Assembly: GCA_910584495.1 (NCBI GenBank)
Contig: CAJUAR010000071.1
Coordinates: forward strand, 1 to 14,578
Length of the DNA stretch: 14,578 nucleotides
Direction: 5' to 3'
Origin: an uncultured Muribaculaceae bacterium
GTDB lineage: Bacteria > Bacteroidota > Bacteroidia > Bacteroidales > Muribaculaceae
The notes below the pieces were generated by a model. That model saw only the letters and a list, made by a program, of their open reading frames with translations. It was not told where the DNA came from and did no database searches. The translations under genes and the position numbers were made by a program. Below, piece after piece: positions 1 to 6,661 of the stretch. Each line of letters begins with the position of its first letter. Position 1 is the stretch's first letter.

Positions 1-2
1 TG

Positions 3-218
3 TTTGTCAAGGACTTGCATTTATAACAAGTAATTAAGCTGCGAATTTAAGGTGTTGAGAAACTTCGCGTCTATTTCTCGGGCGAAAACCTCTTCACAGC
101 CACAAAATTCACAAAATTAGGCGACCCCGAACTGGTAGACACCTACAAAACAGTAGGTTTCATCAAAACTTATCCTCAGCAACGCGTTCTTTCGTGCGGT
201 CTTAACATAACACTCTAA
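3..218 (+). pseudogene. C-terminal end of SusC-like TonB-dependent transporter, interrupted by two in-frame stops
   Basis: Reading from position 3, the frame gives FVKDLHL, then TAA at 24-26, eight codons, TAA at 48-50, and then an uninterrupted stretch from GVEKLRVYFSGENLFT to the terminal GLNITL and TAA at 216-218. The piece after position 51 is the usual last strand region of SusC/RagA outer-membrane barrels: the LRVYFSGENL signature, a YKTVGFIKTYPQQR loop and a C-terminal strand ending in a hydrophobic residue. FVKDLHL also fits the SusC strand just upstream, so both halves lie in the same frame with a damaged, apparently shortened linker between them. One stop could be a single A-to-T change of a Lys codon. 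SusC imports glycans across the outer membrane with the SusD encoded 16 bases downstream. Identity is well supported. Whether the gene is really broken, or the window end is badly assembled, cannot be told here. Confidence 0.7.
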
Positions 219-234
219 TAGTAAGGATATAACA

Positions 235-2259
235 ATGATAAAACATATTAAAACCATCTTTTTGGGAGTTGTTGCCTTAGGTCTTGCCTCCTGCGACGAT
301 TTCCTCGACCGTCAGCCCGAAGCTGTTCAGATTCCGGAAAACTTCTTCAACGCTTCATCGAACTTGTCGGCATTCACCCAGGACTTCTACACTTGGGTCC
401 GCACACACTCCAACAACCAGTATGGTATCGGCACCTTTGCCGACGACGACGGTACCGACAACCAGGCACGCAGTGATGCCGACAGCCGTTGGGCCCCGGG
501 CTTCAAACGTGTGGGAGCCGGTACTGAAAACTGGTACTTCGGTCACATCCGAAACACCAACTACTTCTTCCACTATGCCCAGCCAGAACTCGACAACAAA
601 AGAATCACAGGGTCTGAGGCTGAAATCAAACAGGCTTTCGGCGAGGCTTATTTTTTCCGCGCCTATGCCTATTGGGAGCAGTACCAGAATGTCGGCGACT
701 TCCCCATCTTGAACGACCTCCTGCCCAACGATGAAAAACTTTTGCTCGAACAGTCCGTTCGCCAACCGCGCAACAAAGTGGCACGATACATTCTCGACAA
801 CCTCGAAAAAGCGGCCGAACTTCTTCCCGAAAACAACAGCAAGGGCAAGAACGGCCTCAACAAGGACTGCGCCAACCTTCTGCGCAGCCGCGTGGCTCTG
901 TTCGAGGCCACATGGCTCAAATACCACAAAGGCACAGCTCTGGTACCCGGCGGAAAAGACTGGCCCGGAGATGCCTCGATGGTCAGCGGCTTCGACATTG
1001 ATGCCGAAATCAACTATTTCCTTACCGAAGCCATGACCTCGGCCAAGGCCGTTGCCGAGAAGTTTGTCAACAATCTCGTCGAGAACACCGATGCTCCCGA
1101 ATCTGTGACCTTCCCAATCACCGGTCACAATCCTTACTACACCATGTTCAGCGATGACAACCTCGACAGTTACAGCGAGGTGCTGCTCTACAAACGCTAT
1201 TCTCTTGCCCTGAGCCAGTCCACTCAGATGCAGGAAGGCTACCTCTATGGCGGCATAGGCTGCGGCTGGACTCACGGCATGGTTCAGAGTTTCCTGATGA
1301 TGAACGGCCTGCCAATTTATGCCGGTGGCTCAGGCTATGACCCGCAATGGGAGGACCAAGGTGTCAAAGCTACTCTGCAAGGCCGCGATTCGCGAATCCG
1401 AATCTTCACAATGTACGATCTCGAACCGGCTTCCTACTCTGCTAATGGCGAACCCTACATCTACAGCCTTGGTGTCAAAATTGGTCGTGACAATCAAAGT
1501 CCCACCACCGGCTTCATCATCAAGAAAGGCAATTCCATGGACCAGCGCCAGAATGTATCTAACCTCAGCTGTACCACCGGCTCTATCATCTACCGCGCTT
1601 CGGAGGCTCTGCTCAACTACATTGAAGCTTGTGTCGAGAAAAACGGTAGCGTCGACAACACTGCCGACAACTATTGGCATGCAATCCGTCGACGTGCAAA
1701 AGTGGATGAAGACTACACCAAGACCATAGGAGCTACCGATATGACACAGGAAGCTCTCTACGATTTCGGAGCCTATTCCCACAACCAACTCGTATCTCCT
1801 CTGATATATAATGTGCGTCGCGAACGTCGTGCCGAGCTCATGGCCGAATCGCACCGATACAACGACCTGCGTCGCTGGCGTGCCCTCGACCAACTCGAAA
1901 CCAAGCCCTACCAGATTGAGGGATGCAAATTCTGGAACACCGCCTATACCGACCCGAACTCCGAGCTTTCGCCCAAACGCGACGGACAGTACTTCGAGCC
2001 TACAGTCAGCGTTGAGGACGGCGGCGGTATGATGTCGCCCAAATCGGTCAGCGACTATATCCGCCCCTATCAGAAAGGCAACATCCAAGGACAGAACATA
2101 TTCTGGGACGGCTACCGCTACTGCCAGGCGCACTATCTCGAACCTCTGGGCCAGCAAGTCTTCGAACATGCTTCGCCCGACGGCTCGCTCAACGCCTCGG
2201 TTGTATACCAGAACCCCGGATGGCCAAAGATTGCAAACGAGCCCGCCATCGGTTATTGA
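235..2259 (+). CDS. SusD/RagB-family glycan-binding outer-membrane lipoprotein
   Basis: This is a 674-residue surface lipoprotein that would bind the target glycan and act as the lid of the SusC transporter encoded just upstream. The N-terminus is a lipoprotein signal with the lipobox LASC and lipidated Cys20, followed by DDFLDRQPE, a very common start of mature SusD proteins. The middle part (about residues 345-392) has the MMNGLPI...RDSRIR segment typical of the family. Residues about 525-555 carry the C-terminal SusD signature, YNVRRERRAELMAES then HRYNDLRRWRAL. TPR-like helices are expected in the N-terminal half. The length is somewhat above the common 500-600. The start ATG lies 16 bases after the susC stop, with only a weak AAGGA upstream, which is normal for Bacteroidota. 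It is presumably co-transcribed with susC and ends before the hairpin at 2297-2346. The ligand cannot be read from the sequence. Confidence 0.96.
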   Translation: MIKHIKTIFLGVVALGLASCDDFLDRQPEAVQIPENFFNASSNLSAFTQDFYTWVRTHSNNQYGIGTFADDDGTDNQARSDADSRWAPGFKRVGAGTENWYFGHIRNTNYFFHYAQPELDNKRITGSEAEIKQAFGEAYFFRAYAYWEQYQNVGDFPILNDLLPNDEKLLLEQSVRQPRNKVARYILDNLEKAAELLPENNSKGKNGLNKDCANLLRSRVALFEATWLKYHKGTALVPGGKDWPGDASMVSGFDIDAEINYFLTEAMTSAKAVAEKFVNNLVENTDAPESVTFPITGHNPYYTMFSDDNLDSYSEVLLYKRYSLALSQSTQMQEGYLYGGIGCGWTHGMVQSFLMMNGLPIYAGGSGYDPQWEDQGVKATLQGRDSRIRIFTMYDLEPASYSANGEPYIYSLGVKIGRDNQSPTTGFIIKKGNSMDQRQNVSNLSCTTGSIIYRASEALLNYIEACVEKNGSVDNTADNYWHAIRRRAKVDEDYTKTIGATDMTQEALYDFGAYSHNQLVSPLIYNVRRERRAELMAESHRYNDLRRWRALDQLETKPYQIEGCKFWNTAYTDPNSELSPKRDGQYFEPTVSVEDGGGMMSPKSVSDYIRPYQKGNIQGQNIFWDGYRYCQAHYLEPLGQQVFEHASPDGSLNASVVYQNPGWPKIANEPAIGY

Positions 2260-2296
2260 AAGGCCCAAATTCTAAGGCATTTAGATTAATATAGGT

Positions 2297-2346
2297 AAGA
2301 AAATCGCCGCAAATGCAAGCTCGGGCTTGCAGTGCGGCGATTCTCT
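2297..2346. terminator. Bidirectional intrinsic terminator between convergent genes
   Basis: A long hairpin fills the gap between the susD stop and the minus-strand stop. The outer stem pairs 2302-2311 (AATCGCCGCA) with 2333-2342 (TGCGGCGATT). After a small AA/G internal loop, the inner stem pairs 2314-2320 (TGCAAGC) with 2325-2331 (GCTTGCA) around the loop TCGG. The outer stem can be extended to about 2297/2346 with one mismatch. Flanking tracts are T-rich on both strands (TTCTCTTATT on plus, TTTTCTT on minus). It could therefore stop transcription from both sides. Confidence 0.8.
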
Positions 2347-2370
2347 TATTCACCAATCAGAAGTAGTCCG

Positions 2371-4443
2371 CTATTTCATATATTGTTCATGAGTGCGATC
2401 GGTGAGATTCTGAGGATTTTTCACCCACAGACGGAGAAAACATCCTTGTCCCTTTTCACCAGGAGCGTCAAGTACTTTTGAACTCTCTATCGGGTGAGCA
2501 AAATTGATGCTCATTGTCCTCACTTCAGAATCGAACTTGCCATCACTCTTAACGGCCACACGCTTGTTGCCTCGGGCAGCGAACCAGAAGACGTTGCAGT
2601 TGTTCAGCAAGCTTTTGCCTTGCATTGTTCTGAAACCCGTTGCAAACTGGTCGCTATAGCAAAAATCGTAGGTATTTCCGCCAATGGCATCGATAAAACC
2701 ACAAGATGATTCATAGCCTTCTGCCTGGTTGTAGTGGAGGGGATGGACATTGGCAAGGGTGTTGCCAGCAGAGTAAATCCTCACTCCTTCGTGAATGTTG
2801 TTAAGTCGCAGATTAGACAGCTTGTTCCCCGGTCCATAGATGTCGGCTCCTACCGACTGGGGTGTATAGACACCTGTAGCATTTACACTTGCAATTATAT
2901 TGCCTGAAGAATTTTCGCTCACATATAGACTGAGATTGGTATTTAGAACAGTGGTGTTTGCCACCGTGTTATTCTTTCCTCCCTTAATGTTTATGCCACG
3001 CGAAATGCTGCGACCGTCGACAGTACCGCCCTCGAACCATGCACCCTTAAGGTCGTTACCGCTGTCCATGTCAATGAGATATTCACCTTGGTAGTTGTTC
3101 GTGGGCACAACGACAGCAAAGTTGGCAAGGCGCAACGCAGCGCATTTGTCGCGTCCTTTGAGCACCAATGGCTTGCCTATCATATATTTGCCATCGGGGA
3201 GATAGACAATAGCGTTGGGATTGCTGTCGACGATAGACTGCAGCTGGTCAGCCACATCCTCCTTTCCGCTGCCTTCGAGCTCGGCAACCACCACTTTCCC
3301 GGCAAGCTCCTCTAACGAAACATCCATATCGGGCACTTCGGAATCGGCTGCTACGATGAATTTTTCATGCTCACTCGAGGTGAGAACCGCCGGTGTTTCG
3401 ACTGTCAGACCGGCAATCTGACCATTTCCGCTCCGGGCACTAGTAATAATATTTTCGTCAACGGCATTATTTTCATTCATTTTCACCACCAAGTTTGTTG
3501 CCATGATATTGAACGAACCCGGAGTTTCGAACACTATGTGACGGCGACCGGTTTTGCCGGTCCAGGAAGCTGTGAACGATTGTATAGAGGGACGCATATC
3601 CCTATCATTTTCAAGGCTATATGCCGTTTCGCAGTCTGTTACATCACACGCTATATACCAACAGTCGCCGGTGGTGTCGCGAATACCTTTCGACCCATCG
3701 AATACGTTTGTATCGGTACAGCCTGTGATAGAGATATTTCGCATGGCATTGCCGCCGCTGATTATTTCCAGTCCTGTCTGAACATTGGATATGTCCATTC
3801 GCGACAAAGTGTTGTCGTAGGCATTGATTCTCACCCCAACGCTCCCGGCTTTGCCATTACCAGTAATTTTTACATCTTTGATATCAGCATCAGCCGAACC
3901 GCTATTTGCGCCGTTAGCAATGTGAATACCCAAAGCGGTGTTGAGGATGTTAAGATTGCGTATTGCCACCTCGCGGCCTCCGTCGATAGACACACCTTTT
4001 GCCACGCCGTTGCAGTCGAGCGTTCCGCCATCGATAAAGAAGAAGTAGCCGGCATTAGCCACATCGTTGGTGGGATAGGTTTTCCCAAGACTAATCATAG
4101 GACGGTCGCTCACCCAGTTGCTCGATGCAACAAGCACTGCATTCTTTGCAAGCTGAAGAGCCACACTCCTCGTGGCATGAGCCGGAGTGGTGAGAGGTCG
4201 CTCTATCAGATACGTTCCGTCCGGAATATATATCGTGCGGTTGGGGTTGCTGTTGATAATGTTTTGCAATTTCTCGCTTGCATCGGTTTTGCCATCTTTG
4301 GGCAGGTCGGCAACATAGACTTTGTCGTTTTTTTCTACCACTGGCTCTGTCGGTTGGTCTTTGCTCGAGCAACTTGCCGCAAAGAGCGCAAGCGGGCACA
4401 GAATCTGTGAAATGATGGTTGTTAAAGACCCTTTTTTCTTCAT
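2371..4443 (-). CDS. Lipoprotein with two tandem right-handed beta-helix (pectate-lyase-fold) units
   Basis: This is a 690-residue exported protein, inferred to act on or bind a polysaccharide at the cell surface. The chosen ATG (4441-4443) gives MKKKGSLTT, a hydrophobic core and the lipobox FAASC with Cys25. SSKDQ follows, a charged tract resembling Bacteroidota surface-export signals. In-frame ATGs at 4479 and 4476 would add 11-12 residues, but they sit on a candidate promoter. Two homologous units follow, about 41-357 and 383-677. Each opens with a Pectate_lyase_3-like N-cap: GKTD at 51-54 and SNPN-x-x-(I/V)Y(I/L)PDG near 67-76 and 409-418. Each then has GGTLD/GGTVD (139-143, 472-476) and Gly/Asn-rich rungs. 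I count 21 identities in the first 40 aligned residues of the units. No polysaccharide-lyase or GH28 catalytic set could be identified, so the activity is open: lyase, hydrolase, epimerase or binding only. It is convergent with susD and divergent from GH97. Confidence 0.85.
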   Translation of the reverse strand: MKKKGSLTTIISQILCPLALFAASCSSKDQPTEPVVEKNDKVYVADLPKDGKTDASEKLQNIINSNPNRTIYIPDGTYLIERPLTTPAHATRSVALQLAKNAVLVASSNWVSDRPMISLGKTYPTNDVANAGYFFFIDGGTLDCNGVAKGVSIDGGREVAIRNLNILNTALGIHIANGANSGSADADIKDVKITGNGKAGSVGVRINAYDNTLSRMDISNVQTGLEIISGGNAMRNISITGCTDTNVFDGSKGIRDTTGDCWYIACDVTDCETAYSLENDRDMRPSIQSFTASWTGKTGRRHIVFETPGSFNIMATNLVVKMNENNAVDENIITSARSGNGQIAGLTVETPAVLTSSEHEKFIVAADSEVPDMDVSLEELAGKVVVAELEGSGKEDVADQLQSIVDSNPNAIVYLPDGKYMIGKPLVLKGRDKCAALRLANFAVVVPTNNYQGEYLIDMDSGNDLKGAWFEGGTVDGRSISRGINIKGGKNNTVANTTVLNTNLSLYVSENSSGNIIASVNATGVYTPQSVGADIYGPGNKLSNLRLNNIHEGVRIYSAGNTLANVHPLHYNQAEGYESSCGFIDAIGGNTYDFCYSDQFATGFRTMQGKSLLNNCNVFWFAARGNKRVAVKSDGKFDSEVRTMSINFAHPIESSKVLDAPGEKGQGCFLRLWVKNPQNLTDRTHEQYMK

Positions 4444-4479
4444 GGGAGTACTTTTTATGTTTATATTCTTGTGCATCAT

Positions 4480-4487
4480 CAAAGTTA
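4480..4487 (-). promoter_or_regulatory. Candidate Bacteroidota -7 box for the beta-helix lipoprotein gene
   Basis: The minus strand reads TAACTTTG here, an exact match to the Bacteroidetes sigma-ABfr -7 consensus TAnnTTTG. A weak CTTG lies about 22 bases upstream at 4510-4513 in place of the TTTG -33 element. Transcription would begin near 4473, which favours the ATG at 4443 as the start and leaves a leader of about 30 bases. The -33 match is poor, so this is tentative. Confidence 0.4.
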
Positions 4488-4541
4488 TGCACTTTTATCT
4501 ATTGCATGACAAGCAAGAGCTAAAAAACGACATATCACAAC

Positions 4542-4572
4542 GAGTTAATGTGAGTTAAATATCCAATTAACT
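4542..4572. promoter_or_regulatory. AGTTAA repeat cluster in the divergent spacer (possible operator)
   Basis: Three copies of AGTTAA lie in 30 bases: direct copies at 4543-4548 and 4553-4558, exactly 10 bases apart, and an inverted copy TTAACT at 4567-4572. The second and third form an inverted repeat with an 8-base spacer. The cluster sits between the divergent beta-helix and GH97 genes, where a regulator controlling both could bind. The surroundings are AT-rich, so chance is possible. No matching regulator is in the window. Confidence 0.25.
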
Positions 4573-4649
4573 ATTTTTAATACTGCGATACTGTAGCTAC
4601 GGAACAACTGTTTGTCTTAAGAATAAATAAATTAGTCAATCTTATAACC

Positions 4650-6611
4650 GTGAAAAAAAACTTATTAATTCCACCGTTAAAACAATCTTTTCTCTTGCTG
4701 TCCTTGCTGTTGGCCACCACGCTTGCAGCGAAGAACTATCGGCTCTGTTCGCCGGGGGGTGAGAATATTGTCGACATCAATGCCGATGGCGATGTAAGCT
4801 ACACATTAGTTCATAGAGGCGACACCATTCTTGGGAAATCGCCAATTGCAATGAGTGTCGGAGGGAAAATGTGGGGCAAAAACGCCAGATGTCGCTCTGT
4901 GAAACAAAAATCGAACGACACAGAAGTGGAACTGACCATTCCTCGCCGCCACAGGACACTACGCGACAATTATAATTCTATGACTTTTGGTTATGGTGAC
5001 TACAGCATCGAATTCCGGGCTTACAACGATGCCGTGGCCTACCGTTTCGTGTCCAATTCGCCAAAAGCAGGTGCTGTCGAGGACGAAACTATTGCTTTTG
5101 CCCTTGTAGGCAACCCCGATTTGTATGTTTCGCTGACCGACACCATTCAGAACTCATTCGAGACGACATATAAACATAGCAAATTCAACACTTTTCCCAC
5201 CGATTCCCTTGCCATGCTACCCGTACTTGCAAAGACGGGGAAATACAATGTAGTTCTGTGCGAAGCCGGAGTGTATGATTACCCCGGTCTTTTTCTGACC
5301 GGAGGCAAAGGAAATCTAAAAGGTGTATTGGCCGGATATCCCGCCGAGGAGATTCTTGTTAACGACGACCTGCAGTTTCGCGTGGAATCGCGCAAGAACT
5401 ATCTCATTCCGGCTGCCGGAAAGCGTTCTTTCCCTTGGCGTGTTACAGCATGCATTGACAACGACAAAGACTTGATGAGCAACGACATTGTCTATCTCCT
5501 TGGCAATGACAGCGACACGGAAGAAGATTTTTCGTGGGTAAAACCGGGGAAAGCGTTGTGGGATTGGTGGAACGACTGGGATATATACGAAGTCCCTTTT
5601 AAAGGCGGTGTCAACACCGAATACTACATCCACATGATTGACTGGGCCGGCAAACATGGAATTGAATATTTGATGATGGATGCAGGATGGTCGGACTATA
5701 AGGATTTGCTCAAAATCCCTGAAGGTCTCGACATGGACAGTATATGCAGCCATGCAGCAGACAAAGGCATAGGTGTTGTCCTGTGGACTTCGGCTGCTAA
5801 TTTCCGCCGTCAGATGAAACCCGCTCTCGATATGATGGAAAAATGGGGTGTGAAAGGCATCAAAATTGATTTTTTCGACCGTAACGATGCTCAGATGATG
5901 ACGTATATGGAACAAGTAGCACGCGAATGTGCCGCACGCAAGATGCTTGTCGATTTCCATGGATGCTGTCCTCCGGATGGTCTGAGACGCAAATACCCGA
6001 ACGTCATCACCCGCGAAGGTGTCTATGGCTTGGAAAACAGCAAATGGCGCTATGATGTAACTCCCCGGCACGATTTGGATATTGCCTTTATCCGTCAGTT
6101 CTCCGGCCCGATGGATTTCACTCCCGGTTCGATGAACAACAATCATCGCGACAGGTTCTTTGCAACGAACACCGGACCAATGAGCCAAGGTACGCGCAGT
6201 CATCAGGTGGCAATGTATGTGCTCTACGACAGTCCTATGCAGATGGTTTCGGAATCGACAACTCTCTACGACCTCAATCCCGCGAGCCGCGATTTCATTA
6301 TGGACATACCAACGGTATGGGACGAGACGGTGCCGCTCGAGGGGGAATTTGGCCGTTATGTTGCCGTGGCTCGTCGAAATGGCGACAAATGGTATGTAGC
6401 TGCCATCAACGGCACCGATTCACCTATAGAAATTACTGTCAATCTCGATTTCGTACCTTCTTCATATACCAAAATCCGCTATCATGTCGATGGCGAAAAT
6501 TCCGACAGGCAGGCCAAAGATTTCGTGTGCCCCACCAAAGACTTCCATCCGGGTCCTCTCACCATAAAAATGGCACGTGGCGGAGGTTTTGCAGCAATTA
6601 TTTCAAAATAG
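4650..6611 (+). CDS. GH97 glycoside hydrolase, retaining alpha-galactosidase type
   Basis: This is a 653-residue periplasmic exo-alpha-glycosidase. The start is GTG at 4650; no nearby ATG exists, and this start gives a clean Sec signal (KKNLLI...LLLATTLAA). The GH97 domain order is visible: a beta-sandwich at about 30-290, a catalytic barrel at about 295-565 (WDWWNDW, LMMDAGWSD, VLWTS, GIKIDFFDRND) and a C-terminal beta domain at about 570-650. The barrel has Asp407 in KIDF and Glu462 in GLENSKW, 55 residues apart. As I recall, this matches the nucleophile (Asp415) and acid/base (Glu470) of the retaining alpha-galactosidase BtGH97b. Inverting SusB-type alpha-glucosidases lack the Asp in this strand. 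Alpha-galactosidase activity is therefore the best guess, with another retaining alpha-glycosidase as the alternative. It opens the plus-strand enzyme cluster; GH2 begins 50 bases later. Confidence 0.93.
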   Translation: MKKNLLIPPLKQSFLLLSLLLATTLAAKNYRLCSPGGENIVDINADGDVSYTLVHRGDTILGKSPIAMSVGGKMWGKNARCRSVKQKSNDTEVELTIPRRHRTLRDNYNSMTFGYGDYSIEFRAYNDAVAYRFVSNSPKAGAVEDETIAFALVGNPDLYVSLTDTIQNSFETTYKHSKFNTFPTDSLAMLPVLAKTGKYNVVLCEAGVYDYPGLFLTGGKGNLKGVLAGYPAEEILVNDDLQFRVESRKNYLIPAAGKRSFPWRVTACIDNDKDLMSNDIVYLLGNDSDTEEDFSWVKPGKALWDWWNDWDIYEVPFKGGVNTEYYIHMIDWAGKHGIEYLMMDAGWSDYKDLLKIPEGLDMDSICSHAADKGIGVVLWTSAANFRRQMKPALDMMEKWGVKGIKIDFFDRNDAQMMTYMEQVARECAARKMLVDFHGCCPPDGLRRKYPNVITREGVYGLENSKWRYDVTPRHDLDIAFIRQFSGPMDFTPGSMNNNHRDRFFATNTGPMSQGTRSHQVAMYVLYDSPMQMVSESTTLYDLNPASRDFIMDIPTVWDETVPLEGEFGRYVAVARRNGDKWYVAAINGTDSPIEITVNLDFVPSSYTKIRYHVDGENSDRQAKDFVCPTKDFHPGPLTIKMARGGGFAAIISK

Positions 6612-6637
6612 ACAATCGTTTATTAACCAAATACTTT

Positions 6638-6645
6638 TATCTTTG
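6638..6645 (+). promoter_or_regulatory. Candidate internal -7 promoter box upstream of GH2
   Basis: The 50-base gap between GH97 and GH2 contains TATCTTTG, an exact TAnnTTTG match, ending 16 bases before the GH2 ATG. A start site near 6650 would leave a very short leader. No good TTTG is found at the expected -33 distance. If used, GH2 and the genes after it could be transcribed independently of GH97. Otherwise it is a chance match in an AT-rich gap. Confidence 0.4.
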
Positions 6646-6661
6646 TACGACAATTCAACAC

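Noticed and set aside
1330..2268. 312-residue minus-strand open frame over susD
   Set aside because: It lies antisense to the C-terminal SusD signature and shows no supporting features.
3367..4410. 347-residue plus-strand open frame opposite the beta-helix gene
   Set aside because: The minus frame has a lipoprotein signal and duplicated beta-helix units; the plus frame shows no recognisable domain or export signal.
4545..4557. 13-base match to the E. coli lac promoter CRP-site region (TTAATGTGAGTTA), which could mean vector contamination or a CRP site
   Set aside because: The match does not extend on either side and the right half-site is missing. It is best explained by the local AGTTAA repeats and chance.
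5316..6203. 295-residue minus-strand open frame over GH97
   Set aside because: It is antisense to the GH97 catalytic barrel and has no independent evidence.
4650..6611. Calling the GH97 gene susB (starch alpha-glucosidase)
   Set aside because: The catalytic Asp of the retaining subgroup is present and no GH13 starch enzyme is nearby.
6317..6661. Upstream extension of the GH2 frame overlapping the GH97 end
   Set aside because: It would put about 115 residues without any domain in front of a clear signal peptide; the ATG at 6662 is the natural start.
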